Below, one piece after another: positions 20,566 through 31,238 of a stretch of DNA of 64,000 bases (within the stretch, counting starts at the first letter, position 1; every line of letters starts with the position of its first letter). The stretch is from contig NZ_CANMSS010000001.1 in assembly GCF_947500695.1 (NCBI RefSeq), forward strand, positions 248,001 through 312,000. Direction: 5' to 3'. The DNA comes from an uncultured Pseudoteredinibacter sp. GTDB lineage: Bacteria; Pseudomonadota; Gammaproteobacteria; Pseudomonadales; Cellvibrionaceae. Under the pieces are notes generated by a model that was not told the DNA's origin, made no database searches, and was given only the letters and a program-made list of their open reading frames with translations. Made by a program: the position numbers and the translations under genes.

Positions 20566-20600
20566 GCGAGGCGGAGTTTAAGTTCCGCCTCGCTTATTTC
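20566..20600 (+). terminator. rho-independent terminator of the acyl-CoA dehydrogenase operon
   Basis: GCGAGGCGGA pairs perfectly with TCCGCCTCGC around an 8-base loop, followed by TTATTTCTTTAT. It lies 10 bp after the stop codon. Confidence 0.9.
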
Positions 20601-20636
20601 TTTATAGTTTTAGCATGGCTAAAGCACTATCTACTT

Positions 20637-22340
20637 TTACACCTTAAAACGACTAATTAACTGGCTAGCCTGACTAGTCATTTGGCTTGCTCGAATACTG
20701 TTTTCAGTGGTGAGCTCTGCCCCTTGCGAAGTACTTGAAAGCTGTTGCTGTATACTGTCCACCAGCTCTTTTACGGATAAAATGGTTTTACTTTGAGCCT
20801 GGCTCGATTGTGCAATTGCCTGGTTTTTACCATCAATGGCGTTGATCGCGCTGTTGATTTTCTCAAGCGAGGCGCCCGCGCTGCTGGCATTGTCCGCTGA
20901 GGCGCTTGCCTGTTCGGCGCTTTGGCTCATCGAATCTACGGCTTTACTCGCTCCTAATTGGAGTTTTTCAATCATATTTTGAATTTCTTGTGTCGAGTCT
21001 TGGGTTCGTTTGGCCAGCTGCCTAACTTCATCTGCCACAACCGCAAAACCTTTACCTTGTTCGCCAGCACGTGCTGATTCAATAGCGGCGTTTAGGGCCA
21101 GTAGATTGGTTTGCTCAGCGATACCTCGTATAACGTCGATAACTGAACCGATTTCATTGGTATTTGTAGCGAGATCGGTAACAACTTCAGAGGCCGAGCG
21201 AATATTGTTGGATAACTGCTGAATGTCATTTATTGAGCCATCCACGATAGTAATTGCCTGCTGAGCTTCGGCACTAGATTCTCTTGCTTCTTCAGCAGCC
21301 GATTGAGCATCGCTTGCGATACTCTGCACAGTAGGTACAAGCTCATCAATATCGCCGTGAAGGTTTCTCAACATTTGCTGCTGTTGTTTTATAGATTGAT
21401 CAGTGTCTTGAGCGGTCGAACTGAGTTGTTCCGATGATTCATTTATGTTGTGAAAAGTGCCATTTAGATCTTGCACCATTTTTTGAATATGATTGGCAAA
21501 GCTGTTAAATGCTTGGGACAAGTCGCTGATTTCACTATTGCCTTTATGCTCAAGCCTTTGGGTTAAGTCGCCTTCGCCATTGCTGATATCAGACATGGCA
21601 ACAGCCGCTTTTTTTAGTGGTCTTAAAATGTAACGCGTGCTAAACAGCAGGGTGGCAATAACGATGGCGAGTATGGCAAAGCTAATGCCACTAGAAATGT
21701 TTCTCCATAAGGAGGCCTCATTTTTACTGGCCTCCAAGGTTGCTGCTGTCCTATTATCGAGCGTTGTGAAAAAACGACTAACCGGGGCCATGATTTTACT
21801 GACCTCTTGATGATAGTTGTCATCAAAGAGTATGCGGCTGGCAAATGCCTTAACACTTTCTTCCTCAAAGGCTTGATAGGGCCCATCAACGACAAAATCT
21901 TTGCTGATTGAATCCATAGCTTGGGTTTCAGTGGCAATTAAGTCGTTTGAGAGTTGTCCAGCTTTGGCAAGAAGGTTTAGCTCTTCATTACTAAAGCCTA
22001 GAGATCTCATTAGGTCTATTTGGGCGACTCTCTTTTGAGGGCTAAGATCAGCATGGACGCTTTTAGGCCTCGCTATTTCGCCTGAGCGCCATTTAACGAT
22101 ATCCCAGTAGGCATCTTTAAAGGATTCATCCCCCGTAATTACATAGCTACGACCTAGGCGAGTTAGATCTTGCGAGGTTTGCCGAAACTCATCAGCAAGC
22201 TGAAAGGATAGATATCGTAGCTTGGCTTCTTCGGCGAGCTTTAGCTCTTTGGTTTCTGCAAGTTTTAATGCGATGAGGTTGGCTATTAGTAAGGCGATTG
22301 CCAATCCAGAAAGGGCTGTCAGTTTGGTCCGTATAGACAT
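20637..22340 (-). CDS. methyl-accepting chemotaxis protein
   Basis: A 567-residue chemoreceptor. TM1 is about residues 8-28, a periplasmic helical domain of about 180 residues follows ([20 protein letters not shown]), TM2 is about 213-235, then HAMP ([20 protein letters not shown]). The signalling coiled coil has the tip [20 protein letters not shown]. The periplasmic part resembles four-helix-bundle or CHASE3-like sensors rather than Cache. It is convergent with the acyl-CoA dehydrogenase operon. Its place inside a catabolic cluster hints that it may sense the same substrate (inference). Confidence 0.92.
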   Translation of the reverse strand: MSIRTKLTALSGLAIALLIANLIALKLAETKELKLAEEAKLRYLSFQLADEFRQTSQDLTRLGRSYVITGDESFKDAYWDIVKWRSGEIARPKSVHADLSPQKRVAQIDLMRSLGFSNEELNLLAKAGQLSNDLIATETQAMDSISKDFVVDGPYQAFEEESVKAFASRILFDDNYHQEVSKIMAPVSRFFTTLDNRTAATLEASKNEASLWRNISSGISFAILAIVIATLLFSTRYILRPLKKAAVAMSDISNGEGDLTQRLEHKGNSEISDLSQAFNSFANHIQKMVQDLNGTFHNINESSEQLSSTAQDTDQSIKQQQQMLRNLHGDIDELVPTVQSIASDAQSAAEEARESSAEAQQAITIVDGSINDIQQLSNNIRSASEVVTDLATNTNEIGSVIDVIRGIAEQTNLLALNAAIESARAGEQGKGFAVVADEVRQLAKRTQDSTQEIQNMIEKLQLGASKAVDSMSQSAEQASASADNASSAGASLEKINSAINAIDGKNQAIAQSSQAQSKTILSVKELVDSIQQQLSSTSQGAELTTENSIRASQMTSQASQLISRFKV

Positions 22341-22678
22341 AGCAATTCCGTTTGTTGATCAATTAGTTGTTGCTTAAGCTATCGGGTGTATCATCGAAAT
22401 ATTTAGGTAACAAAGCACTTATTCTGGCATTAAAAACCTCTTTCTAAGGAGATTGATAGCCATCGATCCGTTTTGTTAGGTACTAAAGGTTAAATTGCGC
22501 CTTAAATCACATTTAAACTATTCTGAATAGCAGCGAGGCTTAAGATTGAAAAGAAGCGTATAGCTGTACGTGTTTGCCAATTTGAAGATAAGATAATTTA
22601 GATAAGAATGACTTAATTTAGCAGGTGATAAAGCAGCTTAGTAGAAATTGAGTGATCTAATAAAATGAGAGTGGCCTT
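22341..22678. other. intergenic region upstream of the second chemoreceptor
   Basis: This AT-rich stretch of about 340 bp is the leader and promoter region of the minus-strand chemoreceptor. I see no ORF, no GEMM-like CGCAAAGCC motif and no clear promoter consensus in either direction. Confidence 0.4.
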
Positions 22679-22717
22679 AAAAAATGCTCAGCCTTTCGAG
22701 GACAAAAAAGGCTGAGC
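22679..22717 (-). terminator. rho-independent terminator of the acyl-CoA synthetase gene
   Basis: On the minus strand GCTCAGCCTTT pairs with AAAGGCTGAGC, followed by ATTTTTTAAGG. It lies 11 bp downstream of the synthetase stop. Confidence 0.85.
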
Positions 22718-22727
22718 CATTGCACTG

Positions 22728-24410
22728 CTAGCTCATCGATTGAATCATTTCGTCACGCATAACAAATTTTTGAATCTTGCCTGTTACCGTCATTGGGTAT
22801 TCTTCTACAAAACGATAGTAGCGGGGCACTTTGTAGTGGGCAATTTTACCCTTGCAGTACTCCTTAATATCGTCTTCGCTGAGTTCGGCGCCAGGCTTAA
22901 GTTGGACCCAAGCGCAAACCTCTTCACCAAATCTTTCACTCGGTATACCAAAAACCTGAACCTCGGCGATGGCCTCGTGATGGTATAAGAACTCTTCGAC
23001 TTCGCGAGGGTAAACGTTTTCGCCACCGCGTATGATCATATCTTTGAGGCGACCGACGATCATGCAGTAGCCATCGCTATCAATGATGCCTAGATCTCCG
23101 GTGTGCATCCAGCCTTCGACGTCGATGGCTTCTTGGGTTTTTTCTTCGTCGTTCCAATAGCCATGCATTACCGAATAACCGCGGGTACAGATCTCGCCTT
23201 TTTCTCCACGAGCAACGGTTTGATTATTTTCGTCCACGATGCGGACTTCCAAGAGTGGGTGTACTTGTCCGACGGTGGTGGTTTGTTTTTCAAGGCTATC
23301 GCCAATTAAGGTTTGGAAACTCACAGGGCTGGTTTCCGTCATGCCATAACAAATGGTGACATCCTTCATATGCATTTCAGCAATGACTCGATTCATTAAC
23401 ACTACAGGACAAGTAGCGCCGGCCATGATTCCGGTCCGTAGGCTGGATAAGTCGTAGCGACTAAAATTCTCATCATCGAGTACCATGTTAAACATGGTAG
23501 GTACGCCGTACAGGGCTGTACACTTTTCGTTTTGTACGGCGTTTAAAACGGTTTTTGCCTCAAAGGCTTCGTCGGGCAGTACGATACAGGAGCCGTGAGA
23601 GATCGCCGCTAGAACACCCATTACCATGCCAAAGCAGTGGTAGAGGGGAACCGGTATACAGATGCGGTCCTGCTCAGTTAGCTCAATTCCTTCTCCAACA
23701 AAGTAGCCATTATTAACAATATTTTTATGGCTTAATGTCGCGCCTTTGGGGTGCCCTGTTGTGCCCGAGGTAAACTGAATATTAATAGGGTCGTCAGCTT
23801 GCAAGGTGGTAGCTAGGCTTTCAAGTCTTTGACTTGATTTACCCTGTGCGCTTTGGAGGGCCTCGGAAAATAAATGATAGCCTGACTGTGCTTCTTTGCC
23901 GATGAGAATTAGCTCGCGCAAATGAGGTAGGCCTTCACTCTGAAGTTGTTGATCACCACGCTGGCTGATTTCGGGTGCCAGCTCAGCCATCATTTCAACA
24001 TAGTTAGATGTTTTAAAGCGATGCTCTAAAACCAAGGCTTTGCACTCGACCTTATTTAAAGCGTAAGCTAATTCAGAGCTACGGTAGGCCGGATTGATAT
24101 TGACCAGCACCATACCTGCCTTAGCGGTGGCAAGTTGAGTAATTACCCATTCAATATTGTTGGGTGACCAGATACCCACTCGATCGCCAGGCTCTAGGCC
24201 CATCTCTAGCAGCGCAATAGCAAATTGTTCAGCTTGCTGATTTAGTTCGCGGTAATTCCATCTAACACCTTGCTGGCAGGCGACAATGGCTTCGCGCTCT
24301 GGGTACTTTTGCGCGGCCTCGGTGAGTAGGCTACCAATGGTTTGCTCGATTAAGCTGACATCTTGTCGGCCGACTACATGGCTGATGTTAGGGTCGATTG
24401 CCTGCGTCAT
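22728..24410 (-). CDS. AMP-binding acyl-CoA synthetase (ACSF2/FadD-like)
   Basis: A 560-residue ATP-dependent CoA ligase. The phosphate-binding loop is [18 protein letters not shown], the [15 protein letters not shown] motif follows, then [46 protein letters not shown] and the adenylation Lys in [14 protein letters not shown]. It would activate a medium- or long-chain fatty acid or related carboxylate to its CoA thioester in the cytosol. The nearby acyl-CoA dehydrogenases would take the product (inference). GGAG precedes the ATG by about 11 bases. It sits between the second chemoreceptor and the TonB-dependent receptor. Confidence 0.93.
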   Translation of the reverse strand: MTQAIDPNISHVVGRQDVSLIEQTIGSLLTEAAQKYPEREAIVACQQGVRWNYRELNQQAEQFAIALLEMGLEPGDRVGIWSPNNIEWVITQLATAKAGMVLVNINPAYRSSELAYALNKVECKALVLEHRFKTSNYVEMMAELAPEISQRGDQQLQSEGLPHLRELILIGKEAQSGYHLFSEALQSAQGKSSQRLESLATTLQADDPINIQFTSGTTGHPKGATLSHKNIVNNGYFVGEGIELTEQDRICIPVPLYHCFGMVMGVLAAISHGSCIVLPDEAFEAKTVLNAVQNEKCTALYGVPTMFNMVLDDENFSRYDLSSLRTGIMAGATCPVVLMNRVIAEMHMKDVTICYGMTETSPVSFQTLIGDSLEKQTTTVGQVHPLLEVRIVDENNQTVARGEKGEICTRGYSVMHGYWNDEEKTQEAIDVEGWMHTGDLGIIDSDGYCMIVGRLKDMIIRGGENVYPREVEEFLYHHEAIAEVQVFGIPSERFGEEVCAWVQLKPGAELSEDDIKEYCKGKIAHYKVPRYYRFVEEYPMTVTGKIQKFVMRDEMIQSMS

Positions 24411-24498
24411 TTATATTTTTCTCCGCGATTTGAAGCTAGGCCCGAAGGCCCAGCTGTGATGCTTACTCTGTTCTAAATTTATATTATTGAAACAACAT

Positions 24499-26748
24499 TT
24501 AGAAGCTGTAAGTAAACTGTACCCCATAGGTTCTCGGTGGGGTTAGCCAATTCGATTTCACCGCTAGGCTTGAGGTCGAGAAGTCGGTGCCAAAGGCATA
24601 GTAAACCTCATCTTTTAGATTACGACCAAATAGCGATAGACGAATATTACCTGCATTATCATGGAAGGTAACACTGGCATCCCATAGCTCATATTGACTT
24701 AAAGGTGCGGTATTTGTGTCATTGGCAAAGGTATCGTTAACAAAGGCATAGCTGAGACGGAAATCCAAACTGCCTAAATCATCAATATCCATACTGTAGG
24801 TAGTCGCAATGCTGGAATTAAATTCCGGCGACATTACAAAGTTAAAAGCACTGGCGGGTTTGCCAGTTAGGTTTTCCACGTGCTGGAATTCATCGTAGGC
24901 TGCATCGGTCCAGCCGGCGGCCGCTTCTACCACTAGGTTTTCACTTAGCAGCCAAACGGTTTCTAGCTCAACACCTCGCACGGTTGCGGTAGCTGCATTC
25001 AGTGTCGCTTGCGTACCAGCGGCATCAAGGACAGTACGCTGTAAGTCGTCATAGGCATTGCGGAATACAGCACCATTGATGCGCAAGCGCTTATCGAACA
25101 ATGTTGTTTTAAAGCCAGCCTCGAGCGCATCTACCACTTCCTCATTGTATGGCCCTGGACTTGCGAGCGGGTTAAAGCTGGTGAAGCGAACATTGTAACC
25201 GCCACTGCGAAAACCGCGAGTAAAGCTGGCGTAGGCAATGGTGTCTTCATTGATATCCCAGTTAAGACCTAACTTAGGCGTAAAGTTACTCCAAGTTTCT
25301 TTATCTTGAAAAGGCTGCTGACAGTCCACCATATTGACGCCGGCATCCAGATCGTCAAAGCTGGTGCCTGCTGGCTGTTGTCTTAAATCGATAGTCGCAC
25401 ACCCACCTGTGGCGTTTGGATCACCGATAATGCCGATCGCTGCATCTTTAGTTTCGCGGGTAAAGCGGCCACCTAAAGTGACAACAATATCGTCTGTCAT
25501 ATTGATATCGGCTTGCGCAAATAATCCAGCCGTGTTGTGCTCAATGGTGGATCGACCGCGACGATCAAGAATGTTGAGCAGCAGGCGGCGCTCGCTGTAA
25601 GTGTACTCTTGATCAAATAAATGCAGGCCCGCTGTTAAGCTAACAGACTCACCAAATTGCCCAGCCCAGCGTACTTCTAAACTGGATTGATCTTGAACTA
25701 AGCCGGTGCCTTGGGCCCAGCGAAATCGATCTGTGGTATAGCCATCCAGGTCGGAACCGAAGGACTGCTCTAGATCACGATAGCCTAGAACGGCGGTTAA
25801 CGTGCCATCCCAGAGATCCCAGTTGGCTTCGACGATGACGTTATACCAGTCTAAGTCGCTGCTTTCGGTTTTATTTTGCAGGGTAAAGTTGTCCGCATAA
25901 GGGTTAAACAGTTGCTCACCATCAGCCCAATAGGTGCGCACGCCTGCGCCATCACCTTCCATAGAACCAAACTCTGTTAACAGTGAAATATCAAACCCTT
26001 CGCTGTTGTAACTGATAGCAGGGCGCACAACCGTTGATTCAGCTTCACCATGCTTGCGGTTGAGAGTGAGATTATCCCAGTATCCGCCATGTTCTTTGTA
26101 GAGTACGGAAATTTTGCCGTTGATGTTTTCTGTGAGTGGCCCTCGTACGAGTGCCGAAAGCTCACGGGTTTCATAGTTACCAAGACCTGCGCGAATTTTT
26201 GCTTCAAACTCGTCGGTAGGGCGTTTTGTCCGCAGATTCAATGCGCCACCGGTAACGTTTCGACCAAACAGAGTACCTTGTGGGCCACGCAAAACCTCAA
26301 TGGACTCTAAATCAAACAAATCGGTTACCACACCATAGATGGTGCCGTAGGCCATGCCATCGACGACGACACCTACCGCGGGATCTTGCGAGGGGATACT
26401 GGCGCCAACAGTACCCATGCCGCGAATTACGAAGTTAGCAACCCCTGGGATTGTACCAATGGGGGCTAAGTTAGCATTTGGTGTTGATACACCGATATCG
26501 GTAAGCGTGACCGCATGAGTCGCTTCAATTTTTTCGTCGCTAAATGCAGAGATGGCAATTGGCACATCCTGTACATTCTCGGCCGCGGATTTTTTGCGAG
26601 CGGTTATGGTCACTTCTTCCATAATCGCTCCTACGCTGTTAGCCATCAAGGCGGGGGATTGAGCACTGCTAATCAAAGCTGTCGCCAATAGTGTTTTTTT
26701 AAAGTGCGAATGAGAGCTCGCCAGGTTTTGCTTTTGCTGTTTCATCAT
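24499..26748 (-). CDS. TonB-dependent outer-membrane receptor
   Basis: A 749-residue outer-membrane receptor. A signal peptide covers about residues 1-36 (LLATALISSAQSPALMA), then the TonB-box region EEVTITARKK, a plug domain (about 55-170; VVDGMAYGTIYG, IEVLRGPQGTLFGRNVTGGA), and a 22-strand barrel ending in FTYSF. The VQDVPIAISAFS sequence is typical of FecA-like/sphingomonad-type receptors for organic substrates. No siderophore or B12 marker is visible, so the ligand is probably a hydrophobic carbon source, given the CoA ligase downstream. GAGGAG precedes tandem ATG codons at 26748/26745. The window also has an AraC regulator 250 bp upstream on the same strand. Confidence 0.93.
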   Translation of the reverse strand: MMKQQKQNLASSHSHFKKTLLATALISSAQSPALMANSVGAIMEEVTITARKKSAAENVQDVPIAISAFSDEKIEATHAVTLTDIGVSTPNANLAPIGTIPGVANFVIRGMGTVGASIPSQDPAVGVVVDGMAYGTIYGVVTDLFDLESIEVLRGPQGTLFGRNVTGGALNLRTKRPTDEFEAKIRAGLGNYETRELSALVRGPLTENINGKISVLYKEHGGYWDNLTLNRKHGEAESTVVRPAISYNSEGFDISLLTEFGSMEGDGAGVRTYWADGEQLFNPYADNFTLQNKTESSDLDWYNVIVEANWDLWDGTLTAVLGYRDLEQSFGSDLDGYTTDRFRWAQGTGLVQDQSSLEVRWAGQFGESVSLTAGLHLFDQEYTYSERRLLLNILDRRGRSTIEHNTAGLFAQADINMTDDIVVTLGGRFTRETKDAAIGIIGDPNATGGCATIDLRQQPAGTSFDDLDAGVNMVDCQQPFQDKETWSNFTPKLGLNWDINEDTIAYASFTRGFRSGGYNVRFTSFNPLASPGPYNEEVVDALEAGFKTTLFDKRLRINGAVFRNAYDDLQRTVLDAAGTQATLNAATATVRGVELETVWLLSENLVVEAAAGWTDAAYDEFQHVENLTGKPASAFNFVMSPEFNSSIATTYSMDIDDLGSLDFRLSYAFVNDTFANDTNTAPLSQYELWDASVTFHDNAGNIRLSLFGRNLKDEVYYAFGTDFSTSSLAVKSNWLTPPRTYGVQFTYSF

Positions 26749-26995
26749 GTCTCCTCACAACCGCCTATTGTTATTATTGGGTTGTGCAAATTACCGTGGA
26801 TACCAGTGTTATTATTAATAGTGCGGGCGCTCTAGAGCCCGTATCTGGTCTTATAGCCGGTATGTTTACCGACGTTTTTTAGTGTAATCAGGGGAGTCAA
26901 GAAGAAATATGCAAATCCGGTCAAGGCTTATGCCAAACACGGCAGATTCAGCCAATTGCGACTTGTGGAATGAAAGTAAGAGCAGGGAATTGCTA

Positions 26996-27970
26996 CTATT
27001 TTTTTAGAGTATCGCTGGGTTTACAGCCATATCGCTGTCGGTAGTAGCGTGCGAAGCGCCCTAAATCAGTAATGCCGAAATCCAGTAATATACGAGTCAA
27101 TTGCCCGGCTTCTTTATCCTTGGCGGCGAGCAGTGCGCTATGAATAGCGGCTAGGCGCTGCTTGCGGATATAGCCTAGGGGAGTGTCATTTAGGCAACGA
27201 CTAAAGCTTCGTTGAAGTGTACGCACTGAGGTGTTACAAAAGGCGGCCAGCTCGATCATAGAGGGCGGATTACTGATGTTGTCTTGAATAAAGTCCACCG
27301 CTTTACGTAGGTGCGTTGGCATCATTATTTCACCAGGTTGCTGTAGTGCTTGTTGGTAATTGTGTTGCTGGGTCTGTAGTAGTTGAGCGATTAACAAATC
27401 AGATAAAGCCTTTTTTGCTGCCTCGCTTTCCATTAATTGCGGTGCAATTTGAATTTGTTGCAACACATACTTGATGGTGTTTTGCCAGCTGTCTTGGTTG
27501 TCCTTTTGATGAAATTCGAATTCCAAAGCTTGATCGACATTGTCGCCTAATGCCATTGATAATTGATTTTCGAGGGCTTGTTTATTGATCTCTATAGCGA
27601 TCCGACTGCATTCTTCTTCGAGCTGCATCTGATATTGCAAGCTAGGTGATACAATAACTGTGTCACTGTTCTGTGTGCGTATTTCCTTTCCTTGGTGCTG
27701 TACTTTGCCGTTGCCAGACAAAGTATGTTGGATAAAAAAAGACTCCGATTCACTATGAGGGTTTACCCTAACAGCGGCACCGTAATACACGTGAAATAGG
27801 GATATATCACCTAGATTTAAGCCGTCAAACTGGACGTCGAGTGACGACTCTTTACCAGCTACTTGTATATTGTGCGGTTTTACGTGCTTGGCAACTAGCT
27901 CGTGGGCCTCATCAATATTATGAGACTTAAACAGCGGATGCCGGCTTAGCGGGCGTGTGACATTCAACAT
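26996..27970 (-). CDS. AraC family transcriptional regulator
   Basis: A 324-residue regulator with an N-terminal effector domain resembling the AraC-binding-like (cupin_6/AraC_binding_2) fold, about residues 40-180 (FIQHTLSGNGKVQHQGKEI). The C-terminal double HTH is at about 220-322 (PSMIELAAFCNTSVRTLQRSF; LLDFGITDLGRFARYYRQRYG). This class activates aromatic and aliphatic catabolic genes. Its closest neighbours are the TonB receptor and the acyl-CoA synthetase, which are likely targets (inference). Confidence 0.9.
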   Translation of the reverse strand: MLNVTRPLSRHPLFKSHNIDEAHELVAKHVKPHNIQVAGKESSLDVQFDGLNLGDISLFHVYYGAAVRVNPHSESESFFIQHTLSGNGKVQHQGKEIRTQNSDTVIVSPSLQYQMQLEEECSRIAIEINKQALENQLSMALGDNVDQALEFEFHQKDNQDSWQNTIKYVLQQIQIAPQLMESEAAKKALSDLLIAQLLQTQQHNYQQALQQPGEIMMPTHLRKAVDFIQDNISNPPSMIELAAFCNTSVRTLQRSFSRCLNDTPLGYIRKQRLAAIHSALLAAKDKEAGQLTRILLDFGITDLGRFARYYRQRYGCKPSDTLKK

Positions 27971-28284
27971 AGTCTATGGCTTATCATTATTGTTTTATAG
28001 TTTGTGATTCTAAATCAGCCAATAGATTTGGCCAAGTTTTGGACCTAACTGTCTATTAGACAATGGTCGGCGCTTTGACCTCCTATAATTTTCGTAGAGA
28101 TTTACTTTTAGTGTTTTAAGACACAATTTACGCTAAACAGTTTGTCTAATTTATAAAAATGGCGTTTAAATCTTTGTTAGGGGTGTTAGTTATTGTGATT
28201 TCTGAAACACTAAAGGGAAGGTGCATGTATTTCTAATCATCGTTTGTTATTAGGACTGAACATAAAATACGGAAGTAGATAACT
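27971..28284. other. divergent intergenic region with inverted TTAGACAA/TTGTCTAA pair
   Basis: The gap separates the minus-strand AraC gene from the plus-strand unknown gene. It holds a near palindrome GTCTATTAGAC (28051-28061) containing TTAGACAA, and an inverted TTGTCTAA at 28142-28149. These may be regulator sites, but the evidence is only sequence symmetry. No ORF is supported. Confidence 0.35.
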
Positions 28285-28869
28285 ATGCTCAAAGGCCTTT
28301 TCACTGCGTACAGAAATCTTGAAAAAATAGAGCGCGCTGGTTTATGGGGAGCGGTTTTACCCATGAGTTTATTTTTAGTCTTTATTAGCATCTATGAACG
28401 TCCGCCCTATATTTTACTTGATGTTTCCGATATGGAGCGTGGTGATTTTAAAGTGTATATAAGACGTGAGTCTGCCTATTTGATTGTTCGTCTAACTCCA
28501 GAGAATGGAGGTTTCTTACGTAAGAATATGACAAGCTTCGATAATCCTCAATATGAGAGCTCAGAGAGAAGTTTACATCCGCAGTTTCGGGTTTTCTCAG
28601 TGGAATCGAAGTTTGGCCTAAAGTTGCTAGCCTACAAGCAACACCAATATCCCAGCCGTTCCTGTGAGTATTTAAGTTATATTTCTCAGCAAATTATCAT
28701 AGATGATGTGCTGCTAAATGGTGGGATTGTCTGTAACGACCCGGTCAGTGAGAAAAAGCGGCAGACATTTATTTATGATTTGAGTGGGCGTAGCGTCAAT
28801 GAAAATGTCGCCCATTTATTTTCACCGGTATTTAGTTTGGAAGGCGAAGAGCTGAAAATCGGGATTTAG
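28285..28869 (+). CDS. hypothetical membrane-anchored protein
   Basis: A 194-residue protein I do not recognise. A hydrophobic segment at about residues 20-37 (GLWGAVLPMSLFLVFISIY) is preceded by basic residues, which fits an N-in membrane anchor with the remaining 150 residues outside. The rest is mixed alpha/beta, with three scattered Cys. GGAAG lies about 8 bases before the ATG. It is convergent with the NYN-domain gene, which ends 36 bp away, and is divergent from the AraC gene. Confidence 0.65.
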   Translation: MLKGLFTAYRNLEKIERAGLWGAVLPMSLFLVFISIYERPPYILLDVSDMERGDFKVYIRRESAYLIVRLTPENGGFLRKNMTSFDNPQYESSERSLHPQFRVFSVESKFGLKLLAYKQHQYPSRSCEYLSYISQQIIIDDVLLNGGIVCNDPVSEKKRQTFIYDLSGRSVNENVAHLFSPVFSLEGEELKIGI

Positions 28870-28904
28870 TTGCTTAGCCGCATACGTTGCTATGTGGTGT
28901 GTGC

Positions 28905-29375
28905 TTAAAGCAAAAGCTCTTCTTCAATGGGAAAAAACTCACTTGCGGAATCGATCAAGCTGTCGGCGGTCAGTGCGGGAACACCAAATACATCAGCTTG
29001 AACCTTGTGTTTGCGTTTGATTTTCTCCAGCAGCAAATCAAAGTCGCCATCACCGGATAATAAGATAACGCGGTCCACTTGCTCGGCGGCTTCCAGTACA
29101 TCAATAGTAATACCTACATCCCAGTCGCCCTTGGAAGATCCATCTGCACGACTGATATAAGGTTTGAGTTTCACGGTGAAACCAATATGTTTTAACGCGT
29201 TTTGAAACTTCAGTTGTCCATCATCGCCACGATGCGTGGCGTAGGCATTTGCCATAGTGATGTCACCTACGGCGCTGATCTTTTGCCAAAACTTACGGTA
29301 ATTGAATTGCCGCCCATAAGCTTGCCGGCAGGTGTAATAGATATTCTGTACATCGACAAATAGGGCGGTTTTCAT
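28905..29375 (-). CDS. NYN/PIN-like domain protein (LabA/DUF88 family)
   Basis: A 156-residue single-domain NYN protein. Acidic metal-binding positions fit the family: FVDVQNIYY near the N-terminus, KGDWDVGITIDVL in the middle, and LLSGDGDFDLLLEKI. NYN domains are related to PIN nucleases and are thought to cleave RNA. No catalytic claim beyond the conserved residues is made. It lies about 36 bp downstream of the DEAD-box helicase gene on the same strand, suggesting a shared role in RNA metabolism (inference). Confidence 0.88.
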   Translation of the reverse strand: MKTALFVDVQNIYYTCRQAYGRQFNYRKFWQKISAVGDITMANAYATHRGDDGQLKFQNALKHIGFTVKLKPYISRADGSSKGDWDVGITIDVLEAAEQVDRVILLSGDGDFDLLLEKIKRKHKVQADVFGVPALTADSLIDSASEFFPIEEELLL

Positions 29376-29411
29376 TTTCTTAACTTTTTATTTGTTGTTT
29401 ATCGTTTTTCG

Positions 29412-30836
29412 CTAACTCTTGGCTTTGCTTTTGGTCTTGCTATTAGCCCAAGGCCCGCTTTTCTTTTTACTGCTGTCGCCATTACTTTTAGCGGCTGATG
29501 CCTTAGCCGCAGGGCGGCGTCTTCGCGCCTGCTCACCTGTATTGGCTTTACCATTAGAAGCTTTATTACCGTTTGGTTTTCGGGACGATGGCTTGGCTTT
29601 AGCCGAGGCTTTTTGTTCCGTGTTGCTGTTTGTAGACTGCCTTGGCTTTTTAGGTTTCTTAGGCTTTTTAACTTTATCACTAAGCTTTGATACAGGCAGC
29701 GCTGTGCTCGGCTCAAAACCTGGAAACTCCTGCCTAGGAAGGTGTTTCTTTATCAGGTTTTCAATATCCGATAATAATTTGCTTTCGTCTTGGCAAACAA
29801 GAGAGATCGCTTGGCCGGTAGCGCCCGCTCGGCCGGTACGGCCAATTCGATGCACATAATCTTCTGCAACGTTGGGCAGATCATAATTCACTACTTGGGG
29901 CAGTTGTTCGATGTCTAAACCGCGGGCGGCAATGTCGGTGGCTACTAAAGCGCGGATACGGCCGCTCTTAAAATCTGCCAAGGCTTTAGTCCGGGCGCCC
30001 TGACTTTTATTCCCATGAATCGCCGCACTCTCAATGCCTCGAGCTGTTAGCTGCTTACACAGGCGATTGGCACCGTGCTTAGTACGAGAAAAAACCAAGA
30101 CCTGCTGCCAGTCATTATCGCTGATCAGCTTGCTGAGTAGTTTTGATTTATTGGACTTATCTACTGGGTAGATCCACTGCTCAACAGTATTTGCGGTGCT
30201 GTTAGGCGGTGTTACTGATATCTCAACCGGATCGTACACCAAGCCTTTAGCTAGGGCTCGAATCTCATCAGAAAAGGTCGCTGAAAAGAGCAGGTTTTGG
30301 CGCCTTTTCGGAAGTAGCTTCAATATACGTTTAATGTCGTGAATAAAGCCCATATCCAGCATACGATCGGCTTCATCGAGAACTAGGATCTCTAACTCAT
30401 CAAAGGCGATAGCGTTTTGGTTGTATAAATCCAGTAGGCGGCCAGGGGTGGCCACTAAAATATCGGCCCCTTTACGGAGCTTTTGCATTTGAGGGTTGAT
30501 CTTCACACCACCATAGACAACCGCCGATCGCATAGGCAGTTCGCTGCCGTAATTCGCAACGCTGTCGCCCACTTGGGCTGCGAGCTCGCGAGTAGGGGTA
30601 AGTACCAGGGCTCGCGCTTGATTGCTCTTGGCCAGTTGCCCGCCATTTAATAGCTCTAATAAGGGCAGGGTAAAACCCGCTGTCTTACCGGTACCGGTTT
30701 GGGCGGCTGCCATCACATCGCGACCGGCCAAAATGGCGGGGATGGATTGGGCTTGGATGGGGGAAGGTTCGCTATAGCCTTGTTTAGCTACAGCACTCAA
30801 AATTTGGGTACACAGACCCAACTGCTCAAAACTCAT
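29412..30836 (-). CDS. rhlE: DEAD-box ATP-dependent RNA helicase, RhlE type
   Basis: A 474-residue helicase. In order: Q motif ([14 protein letters not shown]), Walker [16 protein letters not shown], the [13 protein letters not shown] box, SATF, and [11 protein letters not shown] highly basic low-complexity tail follows from about residue 375 ([21 protein letters not shown]), probably for RNA binding. RhlE proteins remodel ribosomal RNA precursors and degradosome substrates. The subtype is judged from the compact core and basic tail, so RhlB or SrmB are less likely but not excluded. Shadow frames over the basic tail were ignored. Confidence 0.92.
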   Translation of the reverse strand: MSFEQLGLCTQILSAVAKQGYSEPSPIQAQSIPAILAGRDVMAAAQTGTGKTAGFTLPLLELLNGGQLAKSNQARALVLTPTRELAAQVGDSVANYGSELPMRSAVVYGGVKINPQMQKLRKGADILVATPGRLLDLYNQNAIAFDELEILVLDEADRMLDMGFIHDIKRILKLLPKRRQNLLFSATFSDEIRALAKGLVYDPVEISVTPPNSTANTVEQWIYPVDKSNKSKLLSKLISDNDWQQVLVFSRTKHGANRLCKQLTARGIESAAIHGNKSQGARTKALADFKSGRIRALVATDIAARGLDIEQLPQVVNYDLPNVAEDYVHRIGRTGRAGATGQAISLVCQDESKLLSDIENLIKKHLPRQEFPGFEPSTALPVSKLSDKVKKPKKPKKPRQSTNSNTEQKASAKAKPSSRKPNGNKASNGKANTGEQARRRRPAAKASAAKSNGDSSKKKSGPWANSKTKSKAKS

Positions 30837-31182
30837 ATATTAGGAAAACTCAATCAGTACGCCAAATTTGGCAAGCGCGCAGCTTACCGTAAATGGCTTG
30901 CAGCAGCCATGGCTAAATTGCAGCTTGAGCATCGCGGGGATTAATTATTTGAGGATTCGCCCGACTCTTAACGCCAGTAGGTGACTCCAATATCTGTCGC
31001 ATTTCTCAAAATACCGCCATAAGAAGATACCGGCCGTTCTTGCTTATGTATGTATAGCTTTCCAATATGCCAAGAGGGAAGTGTTGAAAGGCGGCTTTTG
31101 CTAATCGCGAGAACGGTAAGGTATTGATAAATATAGGGAAAGAAGTTTGCACCGCAGGTGATTAGAGGTGAATTCTCTGGTG
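30837..31182. other. intergenic region before the HigBA module
   Basis: About 350 bp at the edge of the accessory island. A 76-codon minus-strand frame (30968-31198) ends in a plausible-looking GILRNATDIGVTYWR but lacks a convincing start signal and runs into the HigBA promoter. It may be the tail of a decayed gene. Nothing else is recognised. Confidence 0.35.
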
Positions 31183-31212
31183 GTTGACAAATAGTCAACC
31201 GTCACCTATTGT
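31183..31212 (+). promoter_or_regulatory. HigBA promoter with overlapping palindromic operator
   Basis: A palindrome GTTGACAAATAGTCAAC (31183-31199) overlaps a -35 box TTGACA (31185-31190), and a -10-like TATTGT follows after 16 bases (31207-31212). A third GTCAAC half site lies further down before the RBS. This layout fits autorepression by the antitoxin. Confidence 0.7.
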
Positions 31213-31238
31213 TGCCAATAAGTCAACAGGTGTGAAAC

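Noticed and set aside
22341..22678. Second GEMM-type riboswitch upstream of the second chemoreceptor
   Set aside because: No CGCAAAGCC or paired CAAA-CC elements were found on the minus strand.
29399..29859. Long frames on both strands over the 3' part of the helicase gene
   Set aside because: They are shadows of the basic, Lys/Ala-rich helicase tail and have no start signals or recognisable domains.
30968..31198. 76-codon minus-strand ORF near the HigBA promoter
   Set aside because: It has no RBS and extends into the HigBA operator. Kept only as a possible decayed tail, not called as a gene.
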